DNA from: Trichinella spiralis
Taxonomy: Eukaryota > Nematoda > Enoplea > Trichinellida > Trichinellidae
Reading direction: 5' to 3'
Assembly (NCBI GenBank): GCA_000181795.3
Contig: CM012955.1
Location: 6,845,523-6,909,522, forward strand
Length of the DNA: 64,000 nucleotides
Shown here: positions 49,979 through 63,074 of the stretch, in pieces
Layout: every line of letters begins with the position of its first letter
Numbering within the stretch: the first letter of the stretch is position 1
Notes under the pieces: model-generated
Seen by the model: only the letters and a program-made list of their open reading frames with translations
What the model was told of the DNA's origin: nothing
Database searches by the model: none
Position numbers and translations under genes: made by a program

Positions 49979-50437
49979 TTAGCCGGATAACGTTTTCATC
50001 GTTTCAAAGTTTTCGATTTTCGCTCTCAACTGCGACAAAGTATTTAACGTAATTTCTGTGTCGTGATTGTTGCCACCGTTGGGCCGGAAGCAAATTTTAA
50101 CAACGCCCGAGCAAAAAGCCTCTCTGCATTCATTCAGAAGGGTCGTTTGGAATCTGAGAACGAACACACCCGCGTCCACAGCATCAAACAAGTGACCAGT
50201 GGTGACAGCTGTCGTTTGGGCAAAATTTCAGCTTCGAGCTTTTCAGGAAGAATGGGAGCACCAACAGAACAGTTAATTATCGAAAAATGTGCGAGGGCGT
50301 GGCATTGAGCGGAGCATACGTCAATTCGAAGTTCGCTTCAATTGGGCGATCAATACAAACAACTACACTCACTGTGTGGTGCAGAATGGGAAATATTGCG
50401 TCGATATTCTTCGTCTTGAGAAGAATGCACACACACA
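49979..50437 (-). CDS. Weak candidate gene or terminal exons, unrecognised
   Basis: A GC-richer patch reads open on the minus strand from about 50203 to a TAA at 49979. The deduced 75-residue end (TTGHLFDAVDAGVFVLRFQT, then CREAFCSGVVKICFRPNGGN) has balanced composition, more protein-like than surrounding frames. A plausible acceptor (acgacag) near 50204 and a donor (cacaca|gtgagt) near 50382 would join it to a short upstream exon. I recognise no family, and could not extend it to a confident start. It may be a degraded gene. Confidence 0.25.
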
Positions 50438-50540
50438 CACACACTGATGCACAGCTTGGACAGTTCGTAATTGTTTGGTGGATAAATTTTTCAAAAAAAC
50501 ATTAATTAAACTTTTGAACAATAGAAAATAATTATTAATT

Positions 50541-50897
50541 TCAATGAAAAGTAGTAATTTTGGAAACGTTTTTTAATTTTCCACTCTGAACAAGAGTATC
50601 AAAATAGTCACTATCAATTACTTTGTGTGTGCAATTCAACTTTTCCAATTTAGATGGAATGATAAAATTTTGCATTTTATCGAAACGGAGAAATTCAAAT
50701 AGAATTTGCATAAACAGTGTTTCAAACAGGAATTGACTATTCAACAAAACATGCTCATATTGTTGCTCTGTGGAATGAATAATAATAATCAGAAAGAGAG
50801 ACAATATTTCAAGCACGTGCGCTGGACTTCGGCTGGTGACAGTGGGAGGCAACATTTGTGAAATTTTTGTGCCATCGTTGATCTCATTCACCAACAA
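50541..50897 (-). CDS. 118-codon open frame, unrecognised
   Basis: Minus-strand frame in intergenic DNA. It contains a leucine/isoleucine-rich middle (VLEILSLFLIIIIHS) and then a mixed charged part (DSDYFDTLVQSGKLKNVSKI). The composition is not obviously random, but there is no known motif and no conserved start context. It could be an exon of the same unknown gene as the frame at 49979-50437. Low confidence. Confidence 0.2.
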   Translation of the reverse strand: MLVNEINDGTKISQMLPPTVTSRSPAHVLEILSLFLIIIIHSTEQQYEHVLLNSQFLFETLFMQILFEFLRFDKMQNFIIPSKLEKLNCTHKVIDSDYFDTLVQSGKLKNVSKITTFH

Positions 50898-52499
50898 CGA
50901 CAGCTTCAGTAAAATTGATGAATGATGATCTGGAGAATTGAAAAAATTTTTCGTCTCGCATCATTAATGTGCACACGCACAATTGGCGTCACAAATGAGG
51001 GGGAAAAGCCGCGGCAAAAATGCCAAGCGAAGCGATTAATAAATAAAATAAAATAAAATAAATGGGATGAAGTTGCTCGGAGATTTTTTTTTTGCATTTT
51101 TCTCAAATCAACTTCCAAGAAACAACAGCGTCGTGGAATTTCAACTTCGCCGCCCACCGTCTGGCTTAGCGACAACGAAGCATATAAATCACCAGTTGTG
51201 CATTTTTGTTTTTTTTGCTTTTTTTTCTATATGCTTTTCTTCCTGCAAAAAGAAAATGCCAAAGAAAATTCCCCTTTTGCCTTCTCGATCTTGTCCGACT
51301 GAAAGTTTTCGCACGTTTGCTGAAGCCAGTGGTAATGTTCACTTCAACTGTACCAAACAAAACCCCACCCCATTCCCAACATACCGACTGACACACACCC
51401 ACAGTCAGTCATTTTTCAATTTCAAACAACAAATTTGAACAGATTTTCGTAATTCGACATTTTTTTAATGATAACATTTTAACATGCATATAATTTCAAT
51501 TATTAAATTATTATTGTAAGATGTTAGACACTCTTTTATGTAAAATTTGAAACTTTTCTAACTTGTTTTGCAAAGTGAATTACTTATTCATATTTCATTA
51601 TAAATAAAAAAAACCATTCAATGGGATCATTAATATTATTTAATAGTGGGTTATTTAATAGACATACATAAGAACAATAGCTAGTGATTGTCGTATTTTT
51701 GTCGTGCTTATTGTGCATGTTGCATGTTGCTGGCTGTACAACAGCAGCATTGGAAGAAATCAAGCCTTCGTAGATTGGATGATTACGTATTGCAATATTC
51801 TATTCAATTTCTGGTCGTCAAATCATCGAACAGTAAAATTGCACATCCAACGATAATTACGACACTTTTGTCAACGTCAGAATTCATTCAACCAACTAAC
51901 TAGTCATGCAAACTTTGTTTACTTCGAACGTTGCGCTTTTTCTTTTAAAATTATAATAATTTCATTTCGTCGATCAGCAATTTTTCCATCTAAAGCAAGT
52001 AGTCGTTTGTTCTAAATTTTACAAAATACTTTTCTCATATTAATAAATTACCGCTTGCTTGCTTCATTTTCTTTCGCTTTGCATGCAAAATACAGTAATA
52101 ATGTTGGCATGTGATTCGAAGAAAGCAATTCGTTTCAACAAAAAGAACAATTAATCGACTATTTTATACGTTAGAGTTATCATAGAAATTTAACTTTTTT
52201 CCAATTAAAATAGTACATGAAAATTTTGATCAAAAAATGCGAAGGAAAATGTTGTTTTCCATTGTGCACAGAATTTTCCACTAGAAATAAGTGGAAAATA
52301 AAAACACAAAGAGAGACAGACTATTGAAATAATTGCCATCGTCAACTGCCTTCTTTTTCAGATTTAGTATTTCACGGGAAATTATCAATTACAATTACAA
52401 ATTATTTATCTGCATTCGCATCAGAAAAATATTAAAAAAAACTGCATAAATTACATAAATAAGATATTTTTCCATTTCTTCATATCATAGTTGCATCTT
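50898..52499. other. Non-coding gap
   Basis: AT-rich 3' flank of DNAJC8 and intergenic DNA. Several short frames at 50906-51438 overlap one another on both strands without recognisable protein. No RNA gene or repeat beyond simple A/T runs. Confidence 0.35.
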
Positions 52500-55400
52500 C
52501 TAATGATCGCGAGCTTCGGCTCGGTGCTTTGGCATGCGAAATCCCTGGTTGCCAACTCTTCCTTTTTTCTTCTTCTGAAAATCTTTCCAACTGCTCACTC
52601 GACAATCACGCGATTCCTGAAACATTTGATCAATACAGAAGCATAATGAAGTGAAAAAAATGGAAATCAAAAAATTTCCACTTTACCTCGTAATTCTTTT
52701 GCCATTCCGTTTCAGCTTTTCTCCGTTCCAGCAGCTCTTGCTTTTCCAAATGTGCTCGTTTTCTGTACAGCAATAATAAAATATAATAAATACAAAAAAA
52801 TGATTTAAAAAAATAGCTTGTGTCAAGACTTGTCTTCGACTTCACGTTCCGCTAGCATCCTTCGCTTGCGTTCTCTTTCGGCCAAAATTTTCACTCTGTT
52901 CATCCATAGCAATTTTTCATACTAGAAAATCACAACTGAACTTCAAAATACCGAAATTGCATAAAACGAAAAACACAACAAAAAAATCCCCACTTCAACT
53001 GATACTTTCGAACTTTTTTTAAGTAATTTTTGCCCAACTTTGGCACCATCGCCATCGTGAAACAAACCCCTCTCGTTTGTGTAAGTGCCGTTGGTCACGT
53101 TTGGTTTTAGTTTTTTTTTTGCGAAATATTTAATTTCACACAACGTAAATTGCAATAAAATGTTATTGTATTAATATATGCAAATAAAAAATAGAAAATA
53201 TGGAAAAAATAAACATGCAATTCAATAGCATGTTGCAATGAGATAGATATGCAACTGTTTTGTGCAGAAATATGTCAAAGTTGGCAGGCAATTTTGAAGT
53301 GCGACAAAAGTCAAGCAACTTTTTCTTCAGCCAATTTGTGCTTGTGCCCAATTAAAATTGTCATACGTTGCTTAAAACAACTGAAATTTCTTTTCACACA
53401 GTGCTCAGCTCAAATCCGAGCAATGTGCAAAGATGCACTTTTGGCACGTTCAATGGTGTACAATCCAAATAAACAATGAACAAGCAGCTTATATGACATT
53501 TTCATAAAGCTTCTTTTTTTTTGAAAATAACGGACATTTTAAATAATTAATAATCATTTATTGAATCAATGACAGCCATTTCCACTAAATTCACAACATA
53601 CAAAAACACCGGATAAACAAATGGACATAAAATTTCCAGAAGCCCCTCCTCGATAGTTGCTGTCAGGAAAGCGCACAATTTTCAGCTTGATTTATCGACC
53701 GGTCGTCGGTTGGCTAATTGCCAAGTCAACTCAAGCCTGGGAACCGGCTCGGAAAAAGCGGACACGCTGCAGTCCTGCGACAAAATTTACAGCACGCGAA
53801 AATCACGCGGTCGCCATTTGCAGACGTTGTCAAAATAATGCAACGCATCGTCAACGTCGGCCTGCTTAAAAACACGTCACGCTTGCATGCAAATCAAAAT
53901 TGCATCTTTTTCCCGGAAGCCAGAAAAGTGTACCCTGTCCAGGAGACGTCATCCACCAGCATGTCATGGTAAACAGCACACAGAATATATATTTATATAT
54001 ATACATATACTATGGCTATTTATTATTTATCGACTTCACTTTAAACCGCTCCCATCATCTCTTTGCACAGCAGAAGTAGAAAAAATCATCCACAAGAAAA
54101 AAAAGCAAATAGAAGCAAACAAATTGAAATAATATATCGAATTGAAAATCAATCTCAACATATAAATACTTGCATCGACAACTCTGTCGAAGGAATTGGT
54201 TTATTATTCTTTTTATAATTCAATAATTCATAACTGAAAATTTCAAACCAATTCAACATGCAACTTGAAACAATTGAAAACAATGTCAAGTTGACATTCT
54301 TTCACTTACCCTGCATGCAATTGACCGCATTGCACAATTTACATCACAATTACACACGCAACTAATCAATTGAAATTATTATTATTTTTAATTATGAACA
54401 AAATTAAGAAAACTTTTTTAAAATCTAACGTCATCTGTTAAATTTTTATAAAATATTCTGTTGCAAAATTGAAATGCTTGCGCATCAATCTATGGGGTTT
54501 ATAGAATAAGTTGGAAGTCAATTTTGCAACTTTTATTACTTTCATACAAATACATGCGCACGGTGTTAATCGATTATTCAAATATTCTTGCAGCTTTGAT
54601 CAAAATGCAAATTTGAATACAGCATCCATTTGGATGCAGGATACAAAATATTGATCTACAAAACTCCTCAACAATTTCTATTTCATATGGCTACGATAAA
54701 ATTAATAATTTATCTATTCTCAAGCTTTTACAAATAAATTTATATTGCTTGCAACATTTGCTGAATGATTATTTTTCAAATTGCAAAAACCAACTTCACT
54801 TCCGTCAAATAAAATTATTCATCAACATTATTATATTTATTCAATGCAAAAGTACAAAATTCAATACAACCAAGTAGTTAATATGGTGAAGTATTGATCA
54901 TTATAGAATGGAAATATTAAAACAGCTTTACACTTCATGCATTTAAATTTAATGGAAATGGAAAATTGTCATTTTATAAACGATCGTATTTGAAAAATAA
55001 AAAAAAATAAAAGAGAAAATAATTGAAGAAATTTGTATTTATCATCACGCGGAATATTGTGTTCAATATAAATTGAATTCGGCTGATATCACGAAAATAA
55101 AAACCACAAAGATTGAAATTCTGCAAGCTCTCAACTGAGATGTTATTTCAACGTGACGCAATTTGAAAAACAAACAATCCACAACAGCTGGATAAATTAC
55201 TCTTTCAGTGTTACGTAATGAAGAATAAAATTGTCCGACTAGCTTTTGTTGGCAACGTGTAAAGTCAGCTAATCAGCACGTATCATTGGAGAAAATTATT
55301 TTATTACTACATACTACTGCGGTGTGCGCGTCCAACAGCTAATAATCATGCGGACAAGCTTCAACTTTCAAATCGTTTAAGCATTTGCTAAACGATTTCA

Positions 55401-58061
55401 ATTTCACTCTTGAAAAATACTACTATTGCGACATTTGTCAAAAATGTTATCATTGCACATGACAATTTTTGAAATAAATTCATTAATTTACTCATTCACA
55501 TTTCACCAATTTTAACGTCTCAAATACAACTCTTTAAATACATACGAGTACAGCGAAGTGAAATAAACACGCTAGAAATTCAATAACAATACAATTATTA
55601 AATAAATACCCATTGCGTATGTGTATGTAAAACTAAAAATGAAATTTTTTCGATTGCTTAAAAATAATTTTTTTAACTTTTCACTTTACAAATATTATCT
55701 ACTCATTTGCGTAATCAAGTATTTCAAGCAAAGCCGAACTGTCAAAAATTATCATACTTAATGGCCATTCCCAATTGCTGCTGGTACCGTATATGGTACC
55801 GCTAATGAACAACGTTCAAACAATAAGCACGGCAAACAAATAAAATTACGCGTTCAACAACATTACGCGATAGCATTCAACTACGCCGTTCGGCTTCAAT
55901 GAATGCAGAGAGTGTGGACAATTATGATCTCAATTAAAGGAGATCAATGTCAACTGAAACAGCGGATAGTAACCGATCATGTAGTCACAGAATTGCACAA
56001 TAAATCTGGTGGAAAACTCAATTCTACGTCATGCCACTAATTCCAGCCTAGTACAAAATTCAAACATCAACAATTGCAATTTATTCAAACATTTCAGTTT
56101 AATTTAAACTAAAAATCATTGCCCTTTAATATAAAAACTACATATTTATTTACAGATAAAGTTATATTTAAAATTTATTTAAACTTTAAATGGAAATTTT
56201 CAATTGGAATAGCTGAATTCTGAAATTTTGAACAGCACTTTTATGTATGTCCAATCAATAATACTTCATTTAAGAAAGATATAATCTTGGCCTACTTGCG
56301 CTTTTTACAAAATAACAAAACTTAAAATGAAAATGGACTGCTAATATGAAAATTTCCATAATTTAATAAATAAATCCACCCTGCAGCAATGTTGTCGAGA
56401 AGTTCAATGAAAATATATTACGTGAAAGTTTTATCGATTTCACTCTTCATCGACACTCAAAACGTATTTTGCATTAGGAAATATAAAGCAGACATATTTA
56501 CAGTTGAACATGATTTTCCTCAGGACAACCCAACAAATAAAAAACAATAATTTTAAATTAAAAACTTAAATGATCAATAATATCAAAAATTTCGATTCTG
56601 CTTTTAAGCAGCTGAACTTATTCTACTGCAAAAAATAGTCCATCGTTATTTTATTATTTATTGAATGCTGGCTGTTTTGTTTTAACCTTATAATTATACC
56701 GTCTCATATCACTGATTTCACAACTGCATCCACAAATGCTACAAGAAAAGAACGAATAAGTAAACCAGAAAACAGTTACTTTTCGCTTAATTTTCCCATC
56801 CATCATTTGTACTTGCATTTCCTACAGTATGTCTAATAGTATTAATATCACTTTTCATTTTGTGAAAAAAAAGTATGAACGTCGTCATACCAGAAATAAA
56901 AATGCATACAACATGTCAAGTGAAACATTTTCAATTCAAAACACTAAACATGCATCTTTTTTACTGTTAGACAAGCATATATTATGATGAAAGTTGAACA
57001 ATTATAAACATGTACTAATTATTAAACACATTATAAAGGTACATACGTATTCAGGATTGTCTTCCAGCAATGTAACTTTTCCCCCGCTTTCTTTCTTTTG
57101 GGCTTTGCGCTTGTCTGCAATCTATAAAATATTGATAAAATTATTTAATATGATAATTTTTAATAATGCAAACAAAAATAGCAGTTTCTGCATCCATACA
57201 CTAAATGCAATACAAATAAATTAAATACAAATAAGCATAAGAAAGTACATCCAGATACAAAAGTCTACAATTACCAATTTGTCAGTACGAGATTTCGCTT
57301 CTTCATAAATTAACTGAATGCGAGCACGCTGTTCTGGATCTTCAAGCATTTCGATAGCTTTCTTCAAAACTATAACATCCCAGAAGAACAGTGTAGAACT
57401 AAGTATCTAATGAACGAATCATTACCGTCGAAAGCCTTTTGTGCAGACTCCCGATCGTCTGGATTTTTATCTGGATGGACCAGTATAGATAGCTGAAATA
57501 TTTATATGCAATTAATAACAATGACAAGCCTATGAAACTTACCCTGCGATACTGCTTGCGCATTTCTTCGACAGTTGACTCCAATGGTAACAAAAGAACC
57601 TTAATATATAAAAACATTATTATCTGTACTAAAATAAGGTAAATGCATATAATGTGCATAATAAGATACACTGCTAAAAGCATTTCAAAAAGTTATATCA
57701 AACTGTATTCGAACAAAGAACAATATTTAAAAATGTTATACTATAATTACGCATCACCCGATACTTATTAAAAAATGTAAATTTCTAATAAATTCAACTG
57801 AAATTCTAAGATAAAGTATAAATTCTTTTAAAATTAATAAAAATGAAACAAACGAACATCATATGGATTCAAATTTAAATATGTAGATCCAGGTTTTGTC
57901 AAACGATGTATTTGTTCTTTGCTGTTCAAAACGGAATCTCGCTTCTCAATAGCTTTCACCTAAAAAGCGATAACTGAATTTCTCAACAACTGGAAAACAA
58001 AAGTTTAAGTTACTTCAGAATAAAAACTCGAAAACAATGATTCTGGATCCACTTCTTCCAT
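52500..58061 (-). CDS. DNAJC8: DnaJ homologue subfamily C member 8 (splicing-associated)
   Basis: Nine phase-checked exons (58014-58061, 57858-57959, 57543-57599, 57426-57492, 57275-57369, 57047-57121, 52830-52921, 52687-52762, 52500-52616) encode 242 residues; human DNAJC8 has 253. The N-terminus FSSFYSEVKAIEKRDSVLNS and the J domain (NPYDVLLLPLESTVEEMRKQ, then LSILVHPDKNPDD with the Hsp70-contacting HPD) match the family. A long charged helix (AERERKRRMLAEREVEDKKR) leads to the diagnostic WQKNYEESRDCRVSSWKDFQ block. DNAJC8 is a nuclear protein found with spliceosome components and SR kinase SRPK1. One intron (52922-57046) is about 4.1 kb, unusually long for the window. The last exon ends basic (KHRAEARDH). 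Confidence 0.94.
52922..57046 (-). other. 4.1-kb intron of DNAJC8
   Basis: Joins exon 6 (ending DNPEY) to exon 7 (starting YEKLLWMN). Mostly AT-rich. A modestly GC-richer patch around 53640-53960 has overlapping short plus-strand frames (70-84 codons) with no recognisable domain; it could be a small regulatory element or a decayed insertion. A GGTACC..GGTACC near-palindrome sits at about 55783-55800. No nested gene is supported. Confidence 0.7.
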
Positions 58062-59570
58062 GATTACATTCACAACTAAAACACAAATAATTCCATGATA
58101 ACGTTAAATATATATATATAAATAAAGTACAATACACATGAAACGTCAGACAATAATACATATAAGTAAAGGATGAAAGTAAGTTTATACTTAAATCTAA
58201 GGGAAACTTCAAAAAAACACGGCCAAACAAACATAGCAACAGAAATACATCTTCTTAATAAACTTTACAAATAAATAAAGAAAAAAAGATTAATAAACAA
58301 TATAAAAAAATAACAGAATAGAAAAGGTCAAATATATTTTCTAGAAAATTATAATTTTAATGCGGAAAGATAGATTTTCTTTTCGTCAAAAAATACCATG
58401 TTTCTGTTGCTGAAAATAAATTTTTATTCTTCACAGCAAACATTCATACAAAGAAATCAAATGGAACATGAACATTTATTGCTAAAACAATTTTCAAAAG
58501 ATGTTATTCAACGCCTAACAAAAAGTCGAGTAGAGTATACTGTAAAATAACGACAACCGTGAAGTTCATTTGAATACTGTCTTAATTCAACAACTTGCTG
58601 CAAAATTAATTAATTTAGCAATACTGATAATGAATTTCAAATATTTTTGATATTTCAAATATTTTTATAAATAAAACTTTAGATGAAATTATTATAAATC
58701 TTTAATTGGTGTAATTTTTATTATGCAAGCTCACCTGCAAATAGTTAATTAAATATTTTGCTACAAAAATATATAAAAAATAATTTTGTTTTCATTTTTA
58801 GACACACAGTTAACATTTTAATTATTAAAAAAATTTTTTCAAATGCATCATTTTAATAAATATGATGTAGACAGAATTTTAATTCAAAAAATTGTTCGTC
58901 TGTTACACACACACACATCGTGCGCAACCGACAAAAACTTTAATTAATTAATTAATATTTTGTTTTATGACTGTTTCTAAATTATTTTTTGAAAAAATTT
59001 ATTTGTTCTCGTAGCTGGACGCAGCATGCAGATAGAGTAGACTTGTATGAGCTTGAATACAGAAGCTGTAAAAGCAAACAAAAATATTGAAATATGAACC
59101 GAATTTTCCTTATTTTCAAATCAAATTCAAAAATTAAAAATATTCGATTATAATTAGATTTACATTTGTTCGATTTAGTTAAAAATAAAAAATAATGGTT
59201 GCACTGTGAATAAAAGCAAAAACTGATTAGCAATTATCGTTTCAAATTGATTCAAAAAAATGATGCACAGTTAATAAGGAAAACATATACGATGTGTAAA
59301 AATTGTTAATCAGCAAAGCCTGCTGTATAATCTAAACCGACATTTTCATCCTTTTACTCTGATATATATATATAATTTTTCTTTCTACAATCCATTTCGC
59401 CCACAAGTCTCAATCAGCATTGTTCAGCTGGAAAACAAAACCCAAGTAAATCGTCTGTACCTATTTTTACTCGTTGCATTCCATGATCATTGTAAATTCA
59501 CTATTCAATTAATTCCACGACTAATGGAACTCATTTGTTATGACATTTTACATAAATTTCAAATTTGCAT
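58062..59570. other. Non-coding gap
   Basis: Lies between the DNAJC8 start and the WBP4 stop, both on the minus strand, and so contains the DNAJC8 promoter. Very AT-rich, with a short CA run near 58908. No coding content recognised. Confidence 0.4.
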
Positions 59571-61391
59571 TTATTCAATGACAATGCGACGATTTGCCGT
59601 GTTGTTCGGTTTGCGCTTTTTAAACTCAACTTTAGCAGAAGATGATTCGGATGACACTGACGTAATTGGATTTTGCCTTTCTTTAAAAAGTGTCTCATTC
59701 TCTTCATGCCATTCCGAAGTAGAAGCGGTTGACTGCGACTGCTGATACATCAAATCCAACGTTTCAGCATCCGTTTCACAATAACTGAAAAAAAATAATT
59801 TCATGCATTATTGTATTCCACAGGTTGAAAAATGTAATTAAAAAAGAACATACTTCCAAATTGGCTTGTCTACCGGTTGCCATTCTCCATACGGATGTCC
59901 AACAGATGCTTCATTCGATTGTTCATTTTCAGTTCGATAAGCACTGGATAGCATAGCATCATACTTTTCTTCTTGTTTTATCACAGGCGCCTCCTGCTTA
60001 ACCAAGGGCAACGACTTTTGTTCGAATGCTGCAAATGTTTCTGGTCGCTGAGCAACGCCCGCATTCTTCCGAATGGCCATTTGTGAACTCGAACCAGGTG
60101 CTAAACCCAAAGCCACCTCACGACGATTCATCTGCTTTTGCTGAGCTGCCAAAGAAACGTAACCTTCGGCTGGCTGTTCCCAAGTCGACTCACCAGTAGC
60201 ACAATTCCAATAATACAGTAATCCTTCTGGAGTTGCACTTTCAAACCAAACTGCAAACGCTGACTCAGCCAATTCATCTTGAAACTGTCTCGTCGAAGCG
60301 GATGATGATGTTTCTAATAAACAAATGTTTAATTTAAAAAATTTCAATTCACTTTTAATACATTTTCTTGTCTTCGAACAACAAAAACTATCCAAACTAT
60401 TGTAGCAATCAATGTCTTTAGTTCTCATAACTGACAAATTACTTATACCAAGCATTAGTCGTATTCAGAAAAAGCAAATACAAGAAAATAATTTAATAAA
60501 TTCACAAACAATTCAAGTAAGCATGAGAGTTTATCAACTTTTTGTAATTCACGTACCGTAACTCTCGCAGTGCAAATGAACATTCTAGCAAAATTAAAAT
60601 TTCATTTTATTAATTCATTATCCGTACTTTCATAAAAGCTGCTTGACAAAAACAAAAATATCAAACACGAACAACTATTAAAATTATTATAAATAAACAG
60701 GTCATAAAACTAATATTATTTTGTAAAAAATAATAAAAATCAAATAATTTTTATAAATATTATTATAATTACTTTTAGACTATTTGAAATGGTGAACACA
60801 TTTTATAATTGTCAATCTTGAACAGCAACTTATAGAAAAATCAGAACAAAAATACAGTCACCAAATTTATAATTTAAAATGTCTTACCTATAAAGAACTG
60901 AACTATGCTTATTTATATTTCGATCTAGTGCAACATTAATAAATTATTCTTTTACATTTTATTTTATACTAAAAAAATTCTTAGACTAAACCGCAATAAT
61001 AATGTAGTGCTTTAAATAAAAAAAAATATTCTCACTTTTCTTCGTAAATCCTTGCGCATTTGTCTGAGACGATAATTTCGGGACATAACCATGCTTCACA
61101 TCCTTGTTATATGAAGTGAGCGCTTCCTTAAATGAAAAAATTACCATGACAAACAACATTAGCACTTCAAATATTATATACTTTTTCCATTGATGAAATA
61201 ATTTTTTTTGTCTCAACCGCTTCTTTCAATCTCAGCCGCCCTTGTCGAGCTACATGGCGAAGTTTCAGTGCCACATTTGCTTTGTGTCTGGCGCCTTGTT
61301 CATGTTTTTGAATGCTCGGCTTATTGTCGTAATAAAAACACTTGCATATTTCACAGTATTTCTTCGGAACCGATTTCCAGTATTCTGTCAT
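59571..61391 (-). CDS. WBP4: WW-domain binding protein 4 / FBP21, spliceosomal
   Basis: Four phase-checked exons (61182-61391, 61036-61126, 59854-60313, 59571-59784) encode 324 residues; human WBP4 has 376. The N-terminus is the matrin/U1-C-type zinc finger of this family (MTEYWKSVPKKYCEICKCFY with Cys13, Cys16, His30, His36). A WW domain follows at about 120-150 (AVWFESATPEGLLYYWNCAT, then GESTWEQPAEG, with Trp145 and Pro148 in the ligand groove). I see only one WW domain, whereas human FBP21 has two. The C-terminal conserved part has GEWQPVDKPIWKY and a basic end (VEFKKRKPN). FBP21 joins spliceosomal B complexes and binds proline-rich splicing factors. The stop is 1.5 kb from the DNAJC8 start. 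Confidence 0.92.
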
Positions 61392-62097
61392 TCTTCTAAA
61401 GAAAATAAATAGTCATTTAAGGAAACAAAGACACCACTAAAAATGAAACATTATCAATTTCGCTAAAAATGAATATGAATATACAATAAATTTATGAAAA
61501 CAACGCGACAGGTTGAGCACTACTTGAACAGGTAAAATTTCGGCTGTCGTGCAATAAAATAAATCTAAAATAAATCAGCAGAAATTTTTCTTCACAAATG
61601 ATTGTTGTAACGTTACATTCATCATCATCGAAATACTGTAGGAAAATGTATACAGTAAATTAAATGAAAATTAGGTATTTATAATTTAAATCTAATTGAC
61701 ATTTATCTTATCTACGATCTTTAATCTTATTATAAGAACAACCACTTTAACTGCAATTTATTTAATTAATGATTAAAACCTTAATTAAGTTTTTCAGTAA
61801 TATAGTTTTTAATGCTTTTCAAATTTTAGAAATTGCTGAGAAAATGCAAATATATATATGTACGTGCATACCCCACTTAAAACGTTCTTGAAAAATAAGC
61901 GTTAAGCAAAACTGCGTTGTAGAAGGTCGTTATAGCATGTGTTTATAGTACATCGGTTCCAACAAAAGTCAGAATATATACAACAAAATGTATTTGAAAT
62001 ATTATTAAAATGTTTACATGCTTTATTACTCACATTCATCATTGTGATGATGGACCAGCCTTTGATTCCTCAACCTTAGATTTCTAAGTAATGAAAC
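61392..62097. other. Non-coding gap
   Basis: AT-rich DNA upstream of WBP4 and downstream of the next minus-strand frame; presumably contains the WBP4 promoter. Nothing else recognised. Confidence 0.35.
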
Positions 62098-62466
62098 TCA
62101 AGCGTTAGCTGTCCTTACTTTCTTCTCATGTAGAATTTCTTGATAATAAGATATCATTTCAAGAACATCCCGTCTTGATTTGTAACTTCGCTTATCAACA
62201 GGATCCTGTTGTATGAACTGATCCATAATTTGTGCAATGTTGATGATGTTGTTCTTAAGAAATTCTGCTGTTAGAGTTGTCAAAGGTATATCCACTTTTG
62301 AATCAACGACTGTTGGTTTATTATCAGTGCATAGCTCTGCCGGTTGTTTTAAGTCATCATTGCTAAAGCTCTCGTTGTGAGATAACAAACAGAGCACACC
62401 AAAAATATATGACTGAATATATAAAAACGAGCAGAATCCAAACCAGCTATTGTAAATGACTAACAA
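62098..62466 (-). CDS. Unrecognised small protein or terminal exon
   Basis: 122-codon frame. The first 30 residues are hydrophobic (YNSWFGFCSFLYIQSYIFGV) and may be intron read-through or a signal anchor. The remaining 90 are polar and helical (TAEFLKNNIINIAQIMDQFI, then DPVDKRSYKSRRDVLEMISY) and look like genuine protein. If the hydrophobic part is intronic, an acceptor near agctttag (about 62357-62364, minus) would start the last exon, but the joining phase could not be confirmed. No family recognised. Confidence 0.4.
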   Translation of the reverse strand: MLVIYNSWFGFCSFLYIQSYIFGVLCLLSHNESFSNDDLKQPAELCTDNKPTVVDSKVDIPLTTLTAEFLKNNIINIAQIMDQFIQQDPVDKRSYKSRRDVLEMISYYQEILHEKKVRTANA

Positions 62467-63074
62467 AATGTATGGGACAACTCAAGCAACATGATGTAAT
62501 AAAAACGTTTCAGTGCTGTTAAAAATATTTAGCTAAATTTCTTGCTTTAAGGAAAAATGAGTCACGTGACATGCCAAAAAACAGCGTTAAGCGTTATATA
62601 TATTTATTTATTTATTTACATTTCTTAGTTATTATTTACTTATTTTGTAGCAAGATTTCAATTTTTCTCATTTATCGTTTATAAGAATTTAAGTTGCGAC
62701 GTAACTGAATGTGATAGGTCCAGTAATCATGGCTTATATTGCTTATAGTGTTACAACAAAGTTCAAAAAATTTTTCAAGAGTTGAAATAACTTCAAATTT
62801 CAGCTATGGGTATTTATAAACTTATAAAATAGAATGAACTTTAAATTTAGAAAAAGATTGTTATTCATAACTTTTATTTCGTTTTTGAAATACATCAGAT
62901 TTTCAATGCCTGCAGCATTTTCTAATAATTATAAATTGAAATTAAGAGAAAAGAATGCCCAGTGTAAAATAAATTTGCATATACATGCCTTTTACATAGT
63001 TGAAGTTATTGTTTATTTCTAAGTCTCAAGTATTATCAATTACTATAAGGTCTTAAAATAAAGTATCTGGTGAT
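62467..63074. other. Divergent intergenic gap
   Basis: Separates the minus-strand frame ending at 62466 from the plus-strand gene starting at 63075. AT-rich. A 62-codon plus-strand frame at 62834-63022 has no recognisable content. Probably holds the 5' control regions of both neighbours. Confidence 0.35.

Noticed and set aside
55783..55800. GGTACC-N6-GGTACC near-palindrome in the DNAJC8 intron
   Set aside because: Short, single occurrence, imperfect centre; no sign of function.
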